A stretch of 64,000 nucleotides of DNA from contig NZ_LQGV01000003.1 of the NCBI RefSeq assembly GCF_001620065.1, positions 558,001-622,000 on the forward strand, read 5' to 3'. This stretch comes from Microbacterium sp. TNHR37B. GTDB taxonomy: Bacteria; Actinomycetota; Actinomycetes; Actinomycetales; Microbacteriaceae. The position numbers and the translations under genes are program-made. Shown piece by piece: positions 1 to 8,391 of this stretch. A model generated the notes under the pieces. That model was not told where the DNA came from, ran no database searches, and worked only from the letters and a program-made list of their open reading frames with translations. Numbering within the stretch: position 1 is the first letter of the stretch; the number at the start of each line of letters is the position of its first letter.

Positions 1-2
1 CC

Positions 3-413
3 ATCGTCGCCATCGTGCTCCTGTCGGTCGGCATCGCCCTCATGGTCACCGGGATCATCAACCTCGCCGCGTTCGAAGTGCTCGCTTTCGGGTCGGTGCT
101 GTCGTGGGTGCACCTGCTCGAGCGCTCGATCGCGCGCCTGGGTGCAGCCCCCGCCGTCGCCCCGGTCGCGGAGGCCGACACCGCGGAGCTTCCGGCACCG
201 CGCCGCCACGCTGACACGATCGCGCGGGGAGCGCGTCGCCGTCTCCCGGCCTCGGTCGGCACGCCCCGGGTGCGTGCCGCGGCACTCACCGCGAGCCGCG
301 TCGACCATCGACGCACCCCGCAGCGATGGGCTCGGGGGCGCACGCGCTCATACTCGCTCGCGCGTCAACGGGGACGCGCTGGCGAGATGCCGAGCCCCCT
401 CCTGACCGTCTGA
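3..413 (+). CDS. C-terminal part of a membrane protein (cut by window edge)
   Basis: The reading frame is open from the left edge and ends with TGA at 411-413, so the true start lies outside the window. The visible part begins with one clear hydrophobic segment (about 30 residues, rich in V, L, I, G and A). A long Ala/Arg/Pro-rich tail without recognisable motifs follows. The tail could be a disordered cytoplasmic region. Its composition is also what random high-GC reading gives, so the last 80 residues are uncertain. It converges on the permease gene at 444. I do not recognise the family. Confidence 0.45.
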   Translation: MVAIVLLSVGIALMVTGIINLAAFEVLAFGSVLSWVHLLERSIARLGAAPAVAPVAEADTAELPAPRRHADTIARGARRRLPASVGTPRVRAAALTASRVDHRRTPQRWARGRTRSYSLARQRGRAGEMPSPLLTV

Positions 414-443
414 TCGACGCCCCGCGACGGGCGCCGACAGGTC

Positions 444-1994
444 TCAGATCCCGCCGTCGATCGAGCGGCTGTACACCTCGGGTTCCTCGGGGACCATCAC
501 CGGGGTGTCCCGGTTGAGACTGCGGCCCGAGAAGAACGGCTTCGCGCGCGGGAACAGGAACCACACGATCATCAGGACGACGCCCACCAGCAGCGCGCCG
601 ATGCCGACGACGAACGTTCCGCCGATACCCAGCAGCTCCGTGCTGCCGTAGTCCACCGCCCACATGTCGATCGCCGACTGCACGAACGCGTAGGTGAGCA
701 TGAGGGCCCCGAGGAGTGGCAGCACGAGGCGATAGACGACGTTGCGCGCCGACGTGAACAGCTCCCGTCGGAAGTACCAGACGCAGGCGTATCCGGTGAT
801 GGCGTAGTAGAAGGCGATCGCCAGCCCCAGCGACAGGATCGAGTCCTGGAGGATGTTGTCGCTCAGCATCGTCATGGCGACGTAGTAGAGCGAAGCGACG
901 ACGCCCATGACGAGCGTCGAGAAGGACGGCGTCTTGTAGCGCGGATGCACGTCCTTGAACCGCGCGGGGAGCGCCCGGTACACACCCATCGCAAGGGTGC
1001 CGCGCGCGGTCGGCAGGATCGTCGTCTGGGTGGAGGAGACCGCCGAGATGAGCACCGCGACCACGAGGAGCCAGCCGAACGGTCCGAGGAGACCGTCTTT
1101 GATGGCGATGAAGATGTCGTCCGCGTTGTTCTCGTTGCCCAGGCCCACGCCCGACTCTCCGAGCCCCGCGTACATCATCGCGGCGATCGTGACCGACACG
1201 TAGGTGACCAGCAGCAGCACGCACGTGAGGAGGGCGGCCAGGCCCGGGATGCGCTTGGGGTCCTTCGTCTCTTCGTTCAGCGCCAGGCAGGTGTCCCAGC
1301 CCCAGTAGATGAACAGCGCGAGCAGGATCGCCTCGGTGAACCCGCCCCAGTCGGTGAAGGCGAGCGGGTTCATCCACTCCCAGTCGAACGGCGTCGGGTT
1401 CGGCGCCGACCCGGTGAAGAACTGCGTGAGCGCGGCGATGACGAAGATGCCCAGGGCGACGTACTGCACGCCGAGGAGGATGTTCTGGATGCGCTCGCCG
1501 ATCTCCACGCCGCGCCAGCTGATGTAGGTCATCGCGGCGATGAAGGCGACGGCGACCAGGATGATGCGCCAGTCGTTGTTCTCGAAGCTGAGCCCGAACA
1601 GGTCCCAGAAGTAGATCGAGGCGATTTGGGCCAGATTGGCGAGCACGACCATCCCGGCCACCGCGACACCCCAGCCGCCCATCCACCCCACCCATGGACC
1701 GAACGCCTTCGTCCCCCAGGTGAAGGTCGTGCCGCAGTCGGGCACCGCGTTGTTGAGCTCCCGGTAGGCGAAAGCGATGAACAGCATCGGCACGAACGCG
1801 ATGACGAATGCGATCGGCGCCTGGGCCCCGACCGCGACCACGACCCAGCCGAGCGTGGCGACCAGGGAGTAGACGGGCGCCGTGGATGCCAGCCCGATCA
1901 CCGTGGATCCCCACAGTCCCAGCGTGCCGGCGGCGAGCCCCTTGCCGTCGCTGCGTTCCAATCGGATCGGTGTCGTCGAGCCGAAGTCGCTCAT
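444..1994 (-). CDS. APC-superfamily amino acid/amine permease
   Basis: A 516-residue integral membrane protein with about 12 to 14 hydrophobic segments. The first carries the glycine-rich stretch (GTLGLWGSTVIGLAS, near residue 25) typical of APC amino acid-polyamine permeases. An extended frame runs upstream to 2120, but ATG 1994 is preferred: a strong GGAGGGGG ribosome site lies just ahead of it, and the residues upstream are Arg/Gly-rich noise. The likely role is uptake of an amino acid or amine across the cytoplasmic membrane. The class III aminotransferase at 4237 and the SDR-kinase pair nearby suggest an amine or omega-amino acid substrate, which is inference. Length is normal for the family. 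Confidence 0.88.
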   Translation of the reverse strand: MSDFGSTTPIRLERSDGKGLAAGTLGLWGSTVIGLASTAPVYSLVATLGWVVVAVGAQAPIAFVIAFVPMLFIAFAYRELNNAVPDCGTTFTWGTKAFGPWVGWMGGWGVAVAGMVVLANLAQIASIYFWDLFGLSFENNDWRIILVAVAFIAAMTYISWRGVEIGERIQNILLGVQYVALGIFVIAALTQFFTGSAPNPTPFDWEWMNPLAFTDWGGFTEAILLALFIYWGWDTCLALNEETKDPKRIPGLAALLTCVLLLVTYVSVTIAAMMYAGLGESGVGLGNENNADDIFIAIKDGLLGPFGWLLVVAVLISAVSSTQTTILPTARGTLAMGVYRALPARFKDVHPRYKTPSFSTLVMGVVASLYYVAMTMLSDNILQDSILSLGLAIAFYYAITGYACVWYFRRELFTSARNVVYRLVLPLLGALMLTYAFVQSAIDMWAVDYGSTELLGIGGTFVVGIGALLVGVVLMIVWFLFPRAKPFFSGRSLNRDTPVMVPEEPEVYSRSIDGGI

Positions 1995-2170
1995 GTCGTC
2001 CCCCTCCGGCGCGTCGAGCCGCGCCGCCCCTGGACCGTCCGACGACGAGACCCCGACCCGGGCGTCTCCTCCCCCGTGACGGCATCGTCCTGCGGGATCG
2101 CAGTTTCTGAGGGGAGACACTATTGCATGCGTGGGCCCGTGTCACGGTTGCCCGCCGACGTCCGGGGATT

Positions 2171-2261
2171 CCGGTGGACCGTGACCAAAAGCAGGCGCAA
2201 TCGGACTCCGCCACCGCCCGCGCGGCCCAACGCCCATCGCAGCCTGCTTTCGGCCCGCTCC
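2171..2261. repeat. palindromic dispersed repeat, copy 1
   Basis: A 91-base unit that recurs 140 bases downstream with roughly 10 differences. Its ends are inverted: CCAAAAGCAGGC near the left and GCCTGCTTTCGG near the right, so the element can fold into a long hairpin. A third, diverged relative is at 28261-28328. Confidence 0.85.
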
Positions 2262-2310
2262 TACGGCGGCGGCGAGGACGGGGACGCGAACGGGGCGGCG
2301 GAGCGGGCGG

Positions 2311-2401
2311 CCGGTGGACCGTGACCAAAAGCAGGCGCAACCGGACTCCGCGGCCGCTCGCGCGGCCCAGCACCCACTGCAGCCTGCTTTCGGCCCGCTC
2401 C
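2311..2401. repeat. palindromic dispersed repeat, copy 2
   Basis: Second copy of the 91-base element in the same orientation as the copy at 2171, with the same terminal inverted arms (AAAAGCAGGC and GCCTGCTTT). The outer arms are fully conserved between the copies. Most differences fall in the interior, as expected if the hairpin stem is what matters. Confidence 0.85.
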
Positions 2402-2481
2402 GGAGGGGATGAGGAACGAGGAGGGCGGAGGGGACGGGGAGGGCCACCCGGGCATCGCCTGTGCGGCCGCGCACGCCTCCG

Positions 2482-3366
2482 TCACATATCGCCCGCCCTC
2501 ACGCGCGCGATGGCGGCATCGCGCTCCCGGGCGAGCCGGCCCACGACCTCGGGCGTGAACGGGGAGCCGGGGCGCCCGATGTGACCCTCGACGTCGGCGA
2601 CCGTCATCGCCAGCGCCCACGCGCGGCAGAGCCCCGGCGACGGGTCGGGGCCGAACGTGGCGGCATGACCGTCGCGCAGGCCCCGCAGCAGCTCGTCGAT
2701 CGCGTCGGGCTCCGACTCCGCCGCGGGGAGGATCCCCGCGATTCGGGCCGCATGGATGATCGCGTGGCTGCGCGCGAGATCGAGGAACGGCGGGCCGGAC
2801 CGCGCGTTCGCCCAGTCGATGATTCCCGAGACCTCGCCGTGGGCGAGGACGTTGAGCGGGTGGTAGTCCAGGTGGAGGAGACGGTCCTGGGCGGGCAGGC
2901 GCCGCAAGAGGGGGGCGAGGGGCGCGAGCGCGTCGCCGCCGAGCGCGAGCCAGCCGTCATCGGCCAGCCGGGCCGGGGCGCGCACTCCGTGGAGCCCGGC
3001 CAACTGTTCGCCCATCGACCGTCCGAGCCGGACGGCGTCGCCGGGGCGATGCTGTACCGCGTCGAAGACCGTCCACCCCGGAACGAGGTCGATGAGCAGC
3101 ACGGGACGCTCGCCGATGTCGAGCTGGGCCTGGACGGAGGGAACCCGGACGCCTCCCTCCCTCGCGGCGGCCATCGCGAGTCGCTCCCGCTCGGCCGCAT
3201 CTGCTGCCCCCTCGGGGAACGCTCGGGCAACGGAGGCGCGGCCGTCCGGCCACACCACCCGCCACAACGCGGCCGCACCGAGTCCGCCCGAGAGCGGCCT
3301 CAGTTCGACAACGTCCCCGCTCCCCGCCGCGCGGATCGCCTTCCGCAGCGTCTCCTCGGTGAGCAC
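2482..3366 (-). CDS. APH-family phosphotransferase (aminoglycoside/choline kinase fold)
   Basis: A 294-residue protein of normal length for the family. The catalytic loop HLDYHPLNVL (H-x-D-x-x-x-x-N pattern, around residue 170) and the following IIDWANA, which supplies the metal-binding aspartate, identify the protein-kinase-like APH fold. The substrate is not evident. Relatives phosphorylate aminoglycosides, choline, homoserine or small metabolites, and nothing here points to antibiotic resistance. The start is GTG at 3366, only three bases after the stop of the SDR gene and without its own ribosome site, so translation is probably coupled to the SDR gene. The two form a short leftward operon. 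Confidence 0.85.
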   Translation of the reverse strand: MLTEETLRKAIRAAGSGDVVELRPLSGGLGAAALWRVVWPDGRASVARAFPEGAADAAERERLAMAAAREGGVRVPSVQAQLDIGERPVLLIDLVPGWTVFDAVQHRPGDAVRLGRSMGEQLAGLHGVRAPARLADDGWLALGGDALAPLAPLLRRLPAQDRLLHLDYHPLNVLAHGEVSGIIDWANARSGPPFLDLARSHAIIHAARIAGILPAAESEPDAIDELLRGLRDGHAATFGPDPSPGLCRAWALAMTVADVEGHIGRPGSPFTPEVVGRLARERDAAIARVRAGDM

Positions 3367-3369
3367 GCG

Positions 3370-4065
3370 TCAGCGCGGACCGGGGCGGACGGTGATGTCG
3401 GTGAGGGCGGCGTCGGGCGTCGCATCCAACGCGACCAAAACGGCCGCGACGACGGACTCGACCTCGATGAAGCGCGACGGATCGTAGGCGGCGCCCTCCT
3501 GCCGGTGCACCTCCTCCTGCATCGGGGTGGCCGTGCGGCCGGGGTAGATGCTCGACACACGGACGCCGTGGGGCGCTTCCTCGCCGCGCAGGCCGTCGGC
3601 GAGCGCCTTGAGCCCGTGCTTGCTGGCGGCGTAGGCGGTCCACTGCGGGTGGGCGCTGAGGCCGGCACCCGAGTTGATGAACACCACCTGACCGCGACGG
3701 GCGCGCAGGCGCGGCAACAGCACGCGGGTGAGCTCTGCGGCGGCCACGAGGTTCACGGTGAGCTGTCGCGTCCACGCTCCCACGTCGAGATCGGCGACCG
3801 CGCCGAGCTCCACGATCCCTCCCGCGTGGACCACGGAGTCCACCTCGCCGGGGAGGTCGGCCGCGGCGACGGCGGCGGCGAGCGATTCGGGTGCGGCGAG
3901 GTCGGCCACGACCGTCGCGCTCCCGGGATGGTCGGCTTCCAGCTCGGCGGCCCGCGCAGCGTTGCGAGCCACGAGCACGAGCCGGTCTCCGCGACCGGCG
4001 AGACGGCGCGCGAGCGCGGCGCCGATCCCGGAGCCCGCGCCAGTGAGGACGTGTGTGCGTGTCAT
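3370..4065 (-). CDS. short-chain dehydrogenase/reductase (SDR)
   Basis: A 231-residue classical SDR. The cofactor-binding TGAGSGIG motif is at residues 8-15 and the catalytic Y-A-A-S-K is near residue 155, preceded by the catalytic serine in INSGAG. A longer frame extends upstream to 4302, but its extra 79 residues look non-coding. ATG 4065 starts right at the family's usual N-terminus. GGAGGG lies directly before the ATG, too close for an ideal ribosome site. A GAGAAT hexamer six bases upstream of the ATG could instead be a -10 box for a leaderless message. First gene of an operon with the phosphotransferase. NAD(P)-dependent alcohol/carbonyl oxidoreduction is expected, substrate unknown. 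Confidence 0.87.
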   Translation of the reverse strand: MTRTHVLTGAGSGIGAALARRLAGRGDRLVLVARNAARAAELEADHPGSATVVADLAAPESLAAAVAAADLPGEVDSVVHAGGIVELGAVADLDVGAWTRQLTVNLVAAAELTRVLLPRLRARRGQVVFINSGAGLSAHPQWTAYAASKHGLKALADGLRGEEAPHGVRVSSIYPGRTATPMQEEVHRQEGAAYDPSRFIEVESVVAAVLVALDATPDAALTDITVRPGPR

Positions 4066-4073
4066 CCCTCCAT

Positions 4074-4118
4074 TCTCCGCGAGCGGCCAGCCCCGCTCTC
4101 CGCGAGCGGCCGGCCCCT
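4074..4118. repeat. short tandem repeat, 22-base unit, two copies
   Basis: The unit CTCCGCGAGCGGCC(A/G)GCCCC occurs twice in tandem between the divergent SDR and aminotransferase genes. It lies upstream of the aminotransferase promoter and just ahead of the SDR start. It may be a simple slippage duplication. No function can be read from it. Confidence 0.6.
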
Positions 4119-4205
4119 GCCGCACGAACTGTTCGCCCGGAGCGTCCGCCCGCGCACTTCGTGCGGTTCGCGGCGCACCGCTTCGGCACGACCACGCCGC
4201 GCGAG

Positions 4206-4231
4206 TAGGTTCGAGACGACGGCCCAGGAGG
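4206..4231 (+). promoter_or_regulatory. candidate -10 box and ribosome site of the aminotransferase
   Basis: TAGGTT at 4206-4211 fits the TAnnnT pattern of an actinobacterial -10 box. AGGAGG at 4226-4231 lies five bases ahead of the ATG at 4237 and decides that start within a much longer open frame. Confidence 0.5.
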
Positions 4232-4236
4232 ACGCG

Positions 4237-5622
4237 ATGCCGCAGACGCAGCGAACCGAAGCAGAGCTCCAGCAGATGGCGAAGGACCACCTGTGGATGC
4301 ACTTCTCACGACAGTCGACGATGGAGCGCGGCGTTCCCGTGATCGTCCGCGGCGAGGGACACCACATCTGGGATGCGGCGGGCAAGAAGTACATCGACGG
4401 ACTGTCCGGTCTGTTCGTCGTCAACGCGGGCCACGGCCGGAGGGTGCTCGCCGAGACGGCCGCCCGCCAGGCCGAGCAGCTCGCCTTCTTCCCGATCTGG
4501 TCGTACGCGCACCCCGCGGCGATCGAGCTGGCCGATCGGCTGGCCGACCTCGCCCCCGGCGACCTCAACCACGTCTTCTTCTCGACCGGCGGCGGCGAGG
4601 CCGTCGAGACGGCGTTCAAGCTCGCCAAGCAGTACTGGAAGCTCCAGGGAAAGCCCCTCAAGCACAAGGTGATCTCGCGGTTCATCGCGTACCACGGCAC
4701 GCCGCACGGCGCCCTGGCGATCACGGGCCTGCCCGGGATGAAGGCGATGTTCGAGCCCGTGACGCCGGGCGGGTTCCGCGTGCCCAACACCAACTTCTAC
4801 CGCGCGGGCGAGCAGGGATTCACGGGGCAGACCGCCGAGGAGTTCGGCATCTGGGCCGCCGACCGGATCGAGGAGATGATCCAGTTCGAGGGCCCCGAGA
4901 CGGTCGCCGCCGTGTTCCTCGAGCCGGTGCAGAACTCCGGCGGCTGCTTCCCGCCTCCCCCGGGGTACTTCCAGCGCGTCCGCGAGATCTGCGACCGCTA
5001 CGACGTGCTCCTGGTCTCCGACGAGGTCATCTGTGCCTTCGGCCGCATCGGGGAGTACTTCGCGTGCGACGCGTACGGCTACCAGCCCGACATGATCACC
5101 TTCGCCAAGGCCGTCACGAGCGGCTACGTGCCGATGGGCGGCACCCTCGTCAGCGACCGGATCTACGAGCCCTTCGCGACGGGAGACACCTCCTTCCCCC
5201 ACGGCTACACGTTCGCGGGGCACCCGGTGGCTTCCGCCGTCGCGCTCGCCAACCTCGACATCTACGAGGAGGAGGGGCTGCTGCACAACGTCCGCGAGAA
5301 CTCTCCCCTCTTCCGGTCAACCCTCGAGAAGCTCACCGACCTTCCGATCGTCGGGGACGTGCGCGGCGACGGATACTTCTTCGGGATCGAGCTCGTCAAG
5401 GACAAGGCGACCAAGGAGACCTTCGACGATGAGGAGTCGGAGCGCCTCCTCCGCGGTTTCCTCTCGACGGCGCTCTACGACGCGGGGCTGTACTGCCGCG
5501 CCGACGACCGCGGCGACCCCGTGATCCAGCTCGCGCCTCCGCTGACGATCGGACCGAGTGAGTTCGCGGAGATCGAGCAGATCCTCCGGAGCGTGCTGAC
5601 CGAAGCCGGCAACCGCCTCTGA
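4237..5622 (+). CDS. class III (omega) aminotransferase, PLP-dependent
   Basis: A 461-residue protein of the aspartate aminotransferase-family/omega-transaminase group. The PLP-aspartate motif SDEVICAFGR lies near residue 267 and the Schiff-base lysine is in TFAKAVTSGY (about residue 290). The substrate-side FVVNAGHGR near the N-terminus and the TGGGEAVETA phosphate-binding loop are also present. Such enzymes move amino groups from amines or omega-amino acids (putrescine, beta-alanine, GABA and relatives) to pyruvate or 2-oxoglutarate. The exact substrate cannot be read here. The frame is open far upstream (from 2461), but ATG 4237 with AGGAGG five bases before it is clearly the start. It is divergent from the SDR operon. 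Together with the permease it suggests amine catabolism. Confidence 0.92.
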   Translation: MPQTQRTEAELQQMAKDHLWMHFSRQSTMERGVPVIVRGEGHHIWDAAGKKYIDGLSGLFVVNAGHGRRVLAETAARQAEQLAFFPIWSYAHPAAIELADRLADLAPGDLNHVFFSTGGGEAVETAFKLAKQYWKLQGKPLKHKVISRFIAYHGTPHGALAITGLPGMKAMFEPVTPGGFRVPNTNFYRAGEQGFTGQTAEEFGIWAADRIEEMIQFEGPETVAAVFLEPVQNSGGCFPPPPGYFQRVREICDRYDVLLVSDEVICAFGRIGEYFACDAYGYQPDMITFAKAVTSGYVPMGGTLVSDRIYEPFATGDTSFPHGYTFAGHPVASAVALANLDIYEEEGLLHNVRENSPLFRSTLEKLTDLPIVGDVRGDGYFFGIELVKDKATKETFDDEESERLLRGFLSTALYDAGLYCRADDRGDPVIQLAPPLTIGPSEFAEIEQILRSVLTEAGNRL

Positions 5623-5628
5623 CGGCGA

Positions 5629-5649
5629 GCCGGGCCCCTGCGGCCCGGC
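5629..5649. terminator. hairpin terminator between convergent genes
   Basis: GCCGGGCC, a five-base loop, then GGCCCGGC forms an 8-bp perfect GC stem just after the aminotransferase stop and before the convergent small membrane protein gene. No T-run follows, as is common in high-GC actinobacteria. Confidence 0.6.
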
Positions 5650-5670
5650 GGGCGCATGCGGCGCCTCGCG

Positions 5671-6009
5671 TCAGGCGAACCAGCCCGTGGGCGGGTAGAC
5701 CAGCATCGCCACCACGAGGCCGGTCGCGCCGATCAGCACGAGCGCGATCTTGGCGGTGCTGTTCGGCTTCGCGATCGCGAGGGAGACGACCGCGACCGCC
5801 ATCGCCAGCAGGGCGAGCGCGACGACGAGGATCGCCGCCAGGAGCGCACCGCCGTGGGCGAGGGCCCCCGGCGTCGAGGCCACCCAGATCCAGGCGGCGG
5901 CCGCAGCGATCGGCGTCGCGCTGGCCAGCACGATCGCCACGATTCCGAGGCGGTGGCCCGTCGCCGATGTGGGGGCTCGCCGAGTGACGAGCGGTTCAGC
6001 GGGGGTCAT
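5671..6009 (-). CDS. small membrane protein, unknown function
   Basis: A 112-residue protein with three hydrophobic segments (about residues 22-45, 52-80 and 85-104) and a short polar N-terminus. I do not recognise the family. ATG 6009 is chosen because a TACCGT hexamer (minus strand, 6016-6021) sits exactly six bases upstream. This is the geometry of a leaderless promoter, and no ribosome site is present. It lies 16 bases after the rhamnosidase stop on the same strand, so read-through from that operon is also possible. No domain links it to sugar metabolism. Confidence 0.7.
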   Translation of the reverse strand: MTPAEPLVTRRAPTSATGHRLGIVAIVLASATPIAAAAAWIWVASTPGALAHGGALLAAILVVALALLAMAVAVVSLAIAKPNSTAKIALVLIGATGLVVAMLVYPPTGWFA

Positions 6010-6025
6010 GTCTCGACGGTAACAA

Positions 6026-8323
6026 TCAGGCTCCGCGACCGGCAGTCGGAACTTCGGGGGACAAGGTCGCGGTCTGGTCGTGGGCGGACAACAGATCGCG
6101 CATGTCCTGCTCGGAGAGTCGCTCTCCGCGGACCCGGGCGACGTCGCCGAGCTCGAGCTCCACCTCCGCGGGGGCGCAGTACCGCACGCGGTAGGCCGGC
6201 TCCGGGCCGTCGTCGAGGCGATCCCACCGCAGCGCGACCCATCCGTGGGGCGTCTGCAGCCCGCCCTGGGCCCACGCGAGCGCGGCGCTCGGGCGCGGGT
6301 CCAGACGCACCCGTGCATACCCGGGCGAGCCCGGAGCGATCCCGAGCAATGTGCGATGGATCCAGTCGACCACGGCGCCGAGCGCGTAGTGGTTGAAGCT
6401 CGTCATCTCCCCCGGGTTGAGAGAGCCGTCCGCGCGGAGGGAGTCCCAGCGCTCCCACACCGTGGTGGCGCCCCGCTGCACCGGTGCGAGCCACGACGGT
6501 TCTGCGGTGTTGAGGAGGAGGGCGTACGCGTCGTCCACCGCGCCCACGCGGGTGAGGGCCTCACACAGATACGGCGCCCCGGCGAACCCCGCGATGATGC
6601 GATGCCCCGCGGCACGCACGAGCGCCACCAGCCGCGCCCCCGCGGCGGCCTCCCCCGCTCCCTTCACGATCCCACTCACGATCGCCAGGGCGTAGACGGC
6701 GGGGGCATCGGAGTGGATCGTGCCGTCGGACCTCACGTAGGCGGCCGCGAACGCCTCGCGGACACGATCCGCCGTGCTCCGCCAGTGCTGCGCGTCGGCG
6801 TGCCGTCCCAGAGCGTCTGCCGCGGCGGCGGTGAGGACCAGGCTCCGATGCAGGGCGGCCGTCGCGATGACGCCGGGATCGGCGATCGCCGCCGTGGGGT
6901 CGTCCGGCGGGGCGGTGGGGTCCAGCCAGTCGCCGAACTGGAAGTCCCCCTCCCACACGCCGCGATCCGACAGTCGCGCGAGCACATGGTCGAGATGGGC
7001 GCACATGCTGCCATAGCTCTCCTGCAGCACCTCGAGGTCGCCGCCGGCTTCCCACAGCGCCCAGGGGACCCAGACCGCGGCATCACTCCAGATCGCGGTC
7101 GACTCCGGGGACTCCCCCTCCCGCACGGCCCAGCCTTTGAGCGGATCGGGAACGACGTAGGGAACCCGACCACCCGCGGCGGCCTGCTCGGCCCGCAGGT
7201 CGGCCAGCCACGCGCGGAGGAATCCGCCCATGTCGAACAGGTAGCACGCGCTCGGCGCGAACACCGCGATGTCGCCCGTCCACCCCAGCCGCTCGTCGCG
7301 TTGCGGGCAGTCGGTCGGGAGGCCGACCGTGTTGCCGCGCAGGCTCCAGACGACGTTCTCGTGGAACCGGGTGAGGGTCGGGTGGGAGCAGGCGAAGGTG
7401 CCGATCCGCGGGAGCGCGCTTCCCACCACGACCGCCTCGACCGCGCCTTCGACCTCGTCCCATCCGGTGATCCGAGCGAAGCGGAAGCCGTGGAAGGTGA
7501 GGGTCGGCTCGAACTCGTCGTCTCCTCCGCTGAGGATGAAGACGTCCTCTGCCCGAGCCGACCGCAGCGGTTCCCGCGCGAGGGCGCCGTCGATGAGCAC
7601 TTCGGCGTGCTGCACGGTGAGGCGGTGTCCTTCCGGCCCTCGAACGCGCAGCCGCAGCCAGCCGACGAGGTTCTGGCCGAGGTCGAACAGCCACGCTCCG
7701 TCGGGATCGCGCCAGGACCGCACCGGCGGCACCGCTTCGTGGCGCACGATCGGTGGCGTCGTCGTGACCACGAGCCGCGAGGGCTCGGGCGCCTCGACGA
7801 TGACGGGCATCGCGGGCGAGGGCCGGTGACGGGCGTCGATCACCTCCCCGTCGTACAGGTCGTCGGCCTGGACGGCGGACTCGGTCACCCGCCAGGAGTC
7901 ATCGGTGCCGATCACCTCGGAGCTGCCGTCGGCGAAGGTCAGCCGCACCTCGGCGAGCACGCGGCGGCGAGAGCCGTAGACGGCCCGCGCGCCCATCCAG
8001 CCCAGTCGCCCCCGGAACCAGCCGTTCCCGACGAGGAGGGAGATCTCGTGCTCGGCGCCTTCGCGCAGCCGGTCCCGGAGGTCGATGGTGACCACCCGCA
8101 GCCGCCACTCGTAGGAGGTCCAGCCCGGGATCAGCACCTCGGGGGTGACGACCCGCCCGTCGAGCGCGGGTTCGACGATCCCCTCGGCCGTGAGCACCAG
8201 GGTCGCTGACGTGAGAGCTCCCCGATCGCCGGGAACGCGGAAGCGTCGGACGAAGCGGGGGGCTCCCTCCGACTCGCTCTCTGCGCGGATGAAGGAGGCG
8301 ATCGTGAACGGGCTGTCGGACAT
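6026..8323 (-). CDS. GH78 alpha-L-rhamnosidase, cytoplasmic
   Basis: A 765-residue enzyme. The N-terminal half contains beta-sandwich domains (jelly-roll motif LFDLGQNLVGWLRL, as in bacterial rhamnosidases). The middle holds the GH78 signature DCPQRDERLGWTGD, which carries the acidic catalytic residues of the alpha/alpha barrel, then FGDWLD and a C-terminal Greek-key domain. It should release terminal alpha-L-rhamnose from oligosaccharides or glycosides. There is no signal peptide, so it would act on imported material. The start is ATG 8323 with AGGGAG five bases upstream. The open frame runs further up to 8779 but crosses a perfect hairpin and reads as low-complexity. Last enzyme gene of the leftward operon headed by the binding protein at 13706. 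GH78 is clear, the natural substrate is not. Confidence 0.88.
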   Translation of the reverse strand: MSDSPFTIASFIRAESESEGAPRFVRRFRVPGDRGALTSATLVLTAEGIVEPALDGRVVTPEVLIPGWTSYEWRLRVVTIDLRDRLREGAEHEISLLVGNGWFRGRLGWMGARAVYGSRRRVLAEVRLTFADGSSEVIGTDDSWRVTESAVQADDLYDGEVIDARHRPSPAMPVIVEAPEPSRLVVTTTPPIVRHEAVPPVRSWRDPDGAWLFDLGQNLVGWLRLRVRGPEGHRLTVQHAEVLIDGALAREPLRSARAEDVFILSGGDDEFEPTLTFHGFRFARITGWDEVEGAVEAVVVGSALPRIGTFACSHPTLTRFHENVVWSLRGNTVGLPTDCPQRDERLGWTGDIAVFAPSACYLFDMGGFLRAWLADLRAEQAAAGGRVPYVVPDPLKGWAVREGESPESTAIWSDAAVWVPWALWEAGGDLEVLQESYGSMCAHLDHVLARLSDRGVWEGDFQFGDWLDPTAPPDDPTAAIADPGVIATAALHRSLVLTAAAADALGRHADAQHWRSTADRVREAFAAAYVRSDGTIHSDAPAVYALAIVSGIVKGAGEAAAGARLVALVRAAGHRIIAGFAGAPYLCEALTRVGAVDDAYALLLNTAEPSWLAPVQRGATTVWERWDSLRADGSLNPGEMTSFNHYALGAVVDWIHRTLLGIAPGSPGYARVRLDPRPSAALAWAQGGLQTPHGWVALRWDRLDDGPEPAYRVRYCAPAEVELELGDVARVRGERLSEQDMRDLLSAHDQTATLSPEVPTAGRGA

Positions 8324-8339
8324 GGATCTCCCTGTGAGG

Positions 8340-8371
8340 CCGGGTGGGCGGCCGGGCCACCGCCCACCCGG
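8340..8371. terminator. intra-operon hairpin between beta-helix and rhamnosidase genes
   Basis: A perfect 12-bp GC stem (CCGGGTGGGCGG and its complement) with an eight-base loop, 20 bases after the beta-helix stop and 16 bases before the rhamnosidase start. It could attenuate or terminate part of the transcripts, or stabilise upstream mRNA 3' ends. Confidence 0.6.
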
Positions 8372-8391
8372 GGTCATCGATGCGGCGCGGT

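Larger units (their letters stand above)
1995..2481. other. gene-free stretch holding two palindromic repeat copies
   Basis: No credible gene fits in these 487 bases. The stretch lies between the permease gene and the phosphotransferase gene, both on the minus strand. It carries the permease ribosome site at its left end and two 91-base repeat copies (2171-2261 and 2311-2401). Overlapping open frames on both strands are Arg/Pro-rich and have no ribosome sites. Confidence 0.7.

Noticed and set aside
286..2373. Long minus-strand open frame over the permease gene
   Set aside because: Its translation is Arg/Gly/His-rich with no motifs. It is the shifted shadow of the permease, as is common in GC-rich DNA.
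2482..3366. Antibiotic resistance call for the APH-fold protein
   Set aside because: Only the general kinase motifs are visible. Sequence and context give no reason to prefer aminoglycosides over metabolites.
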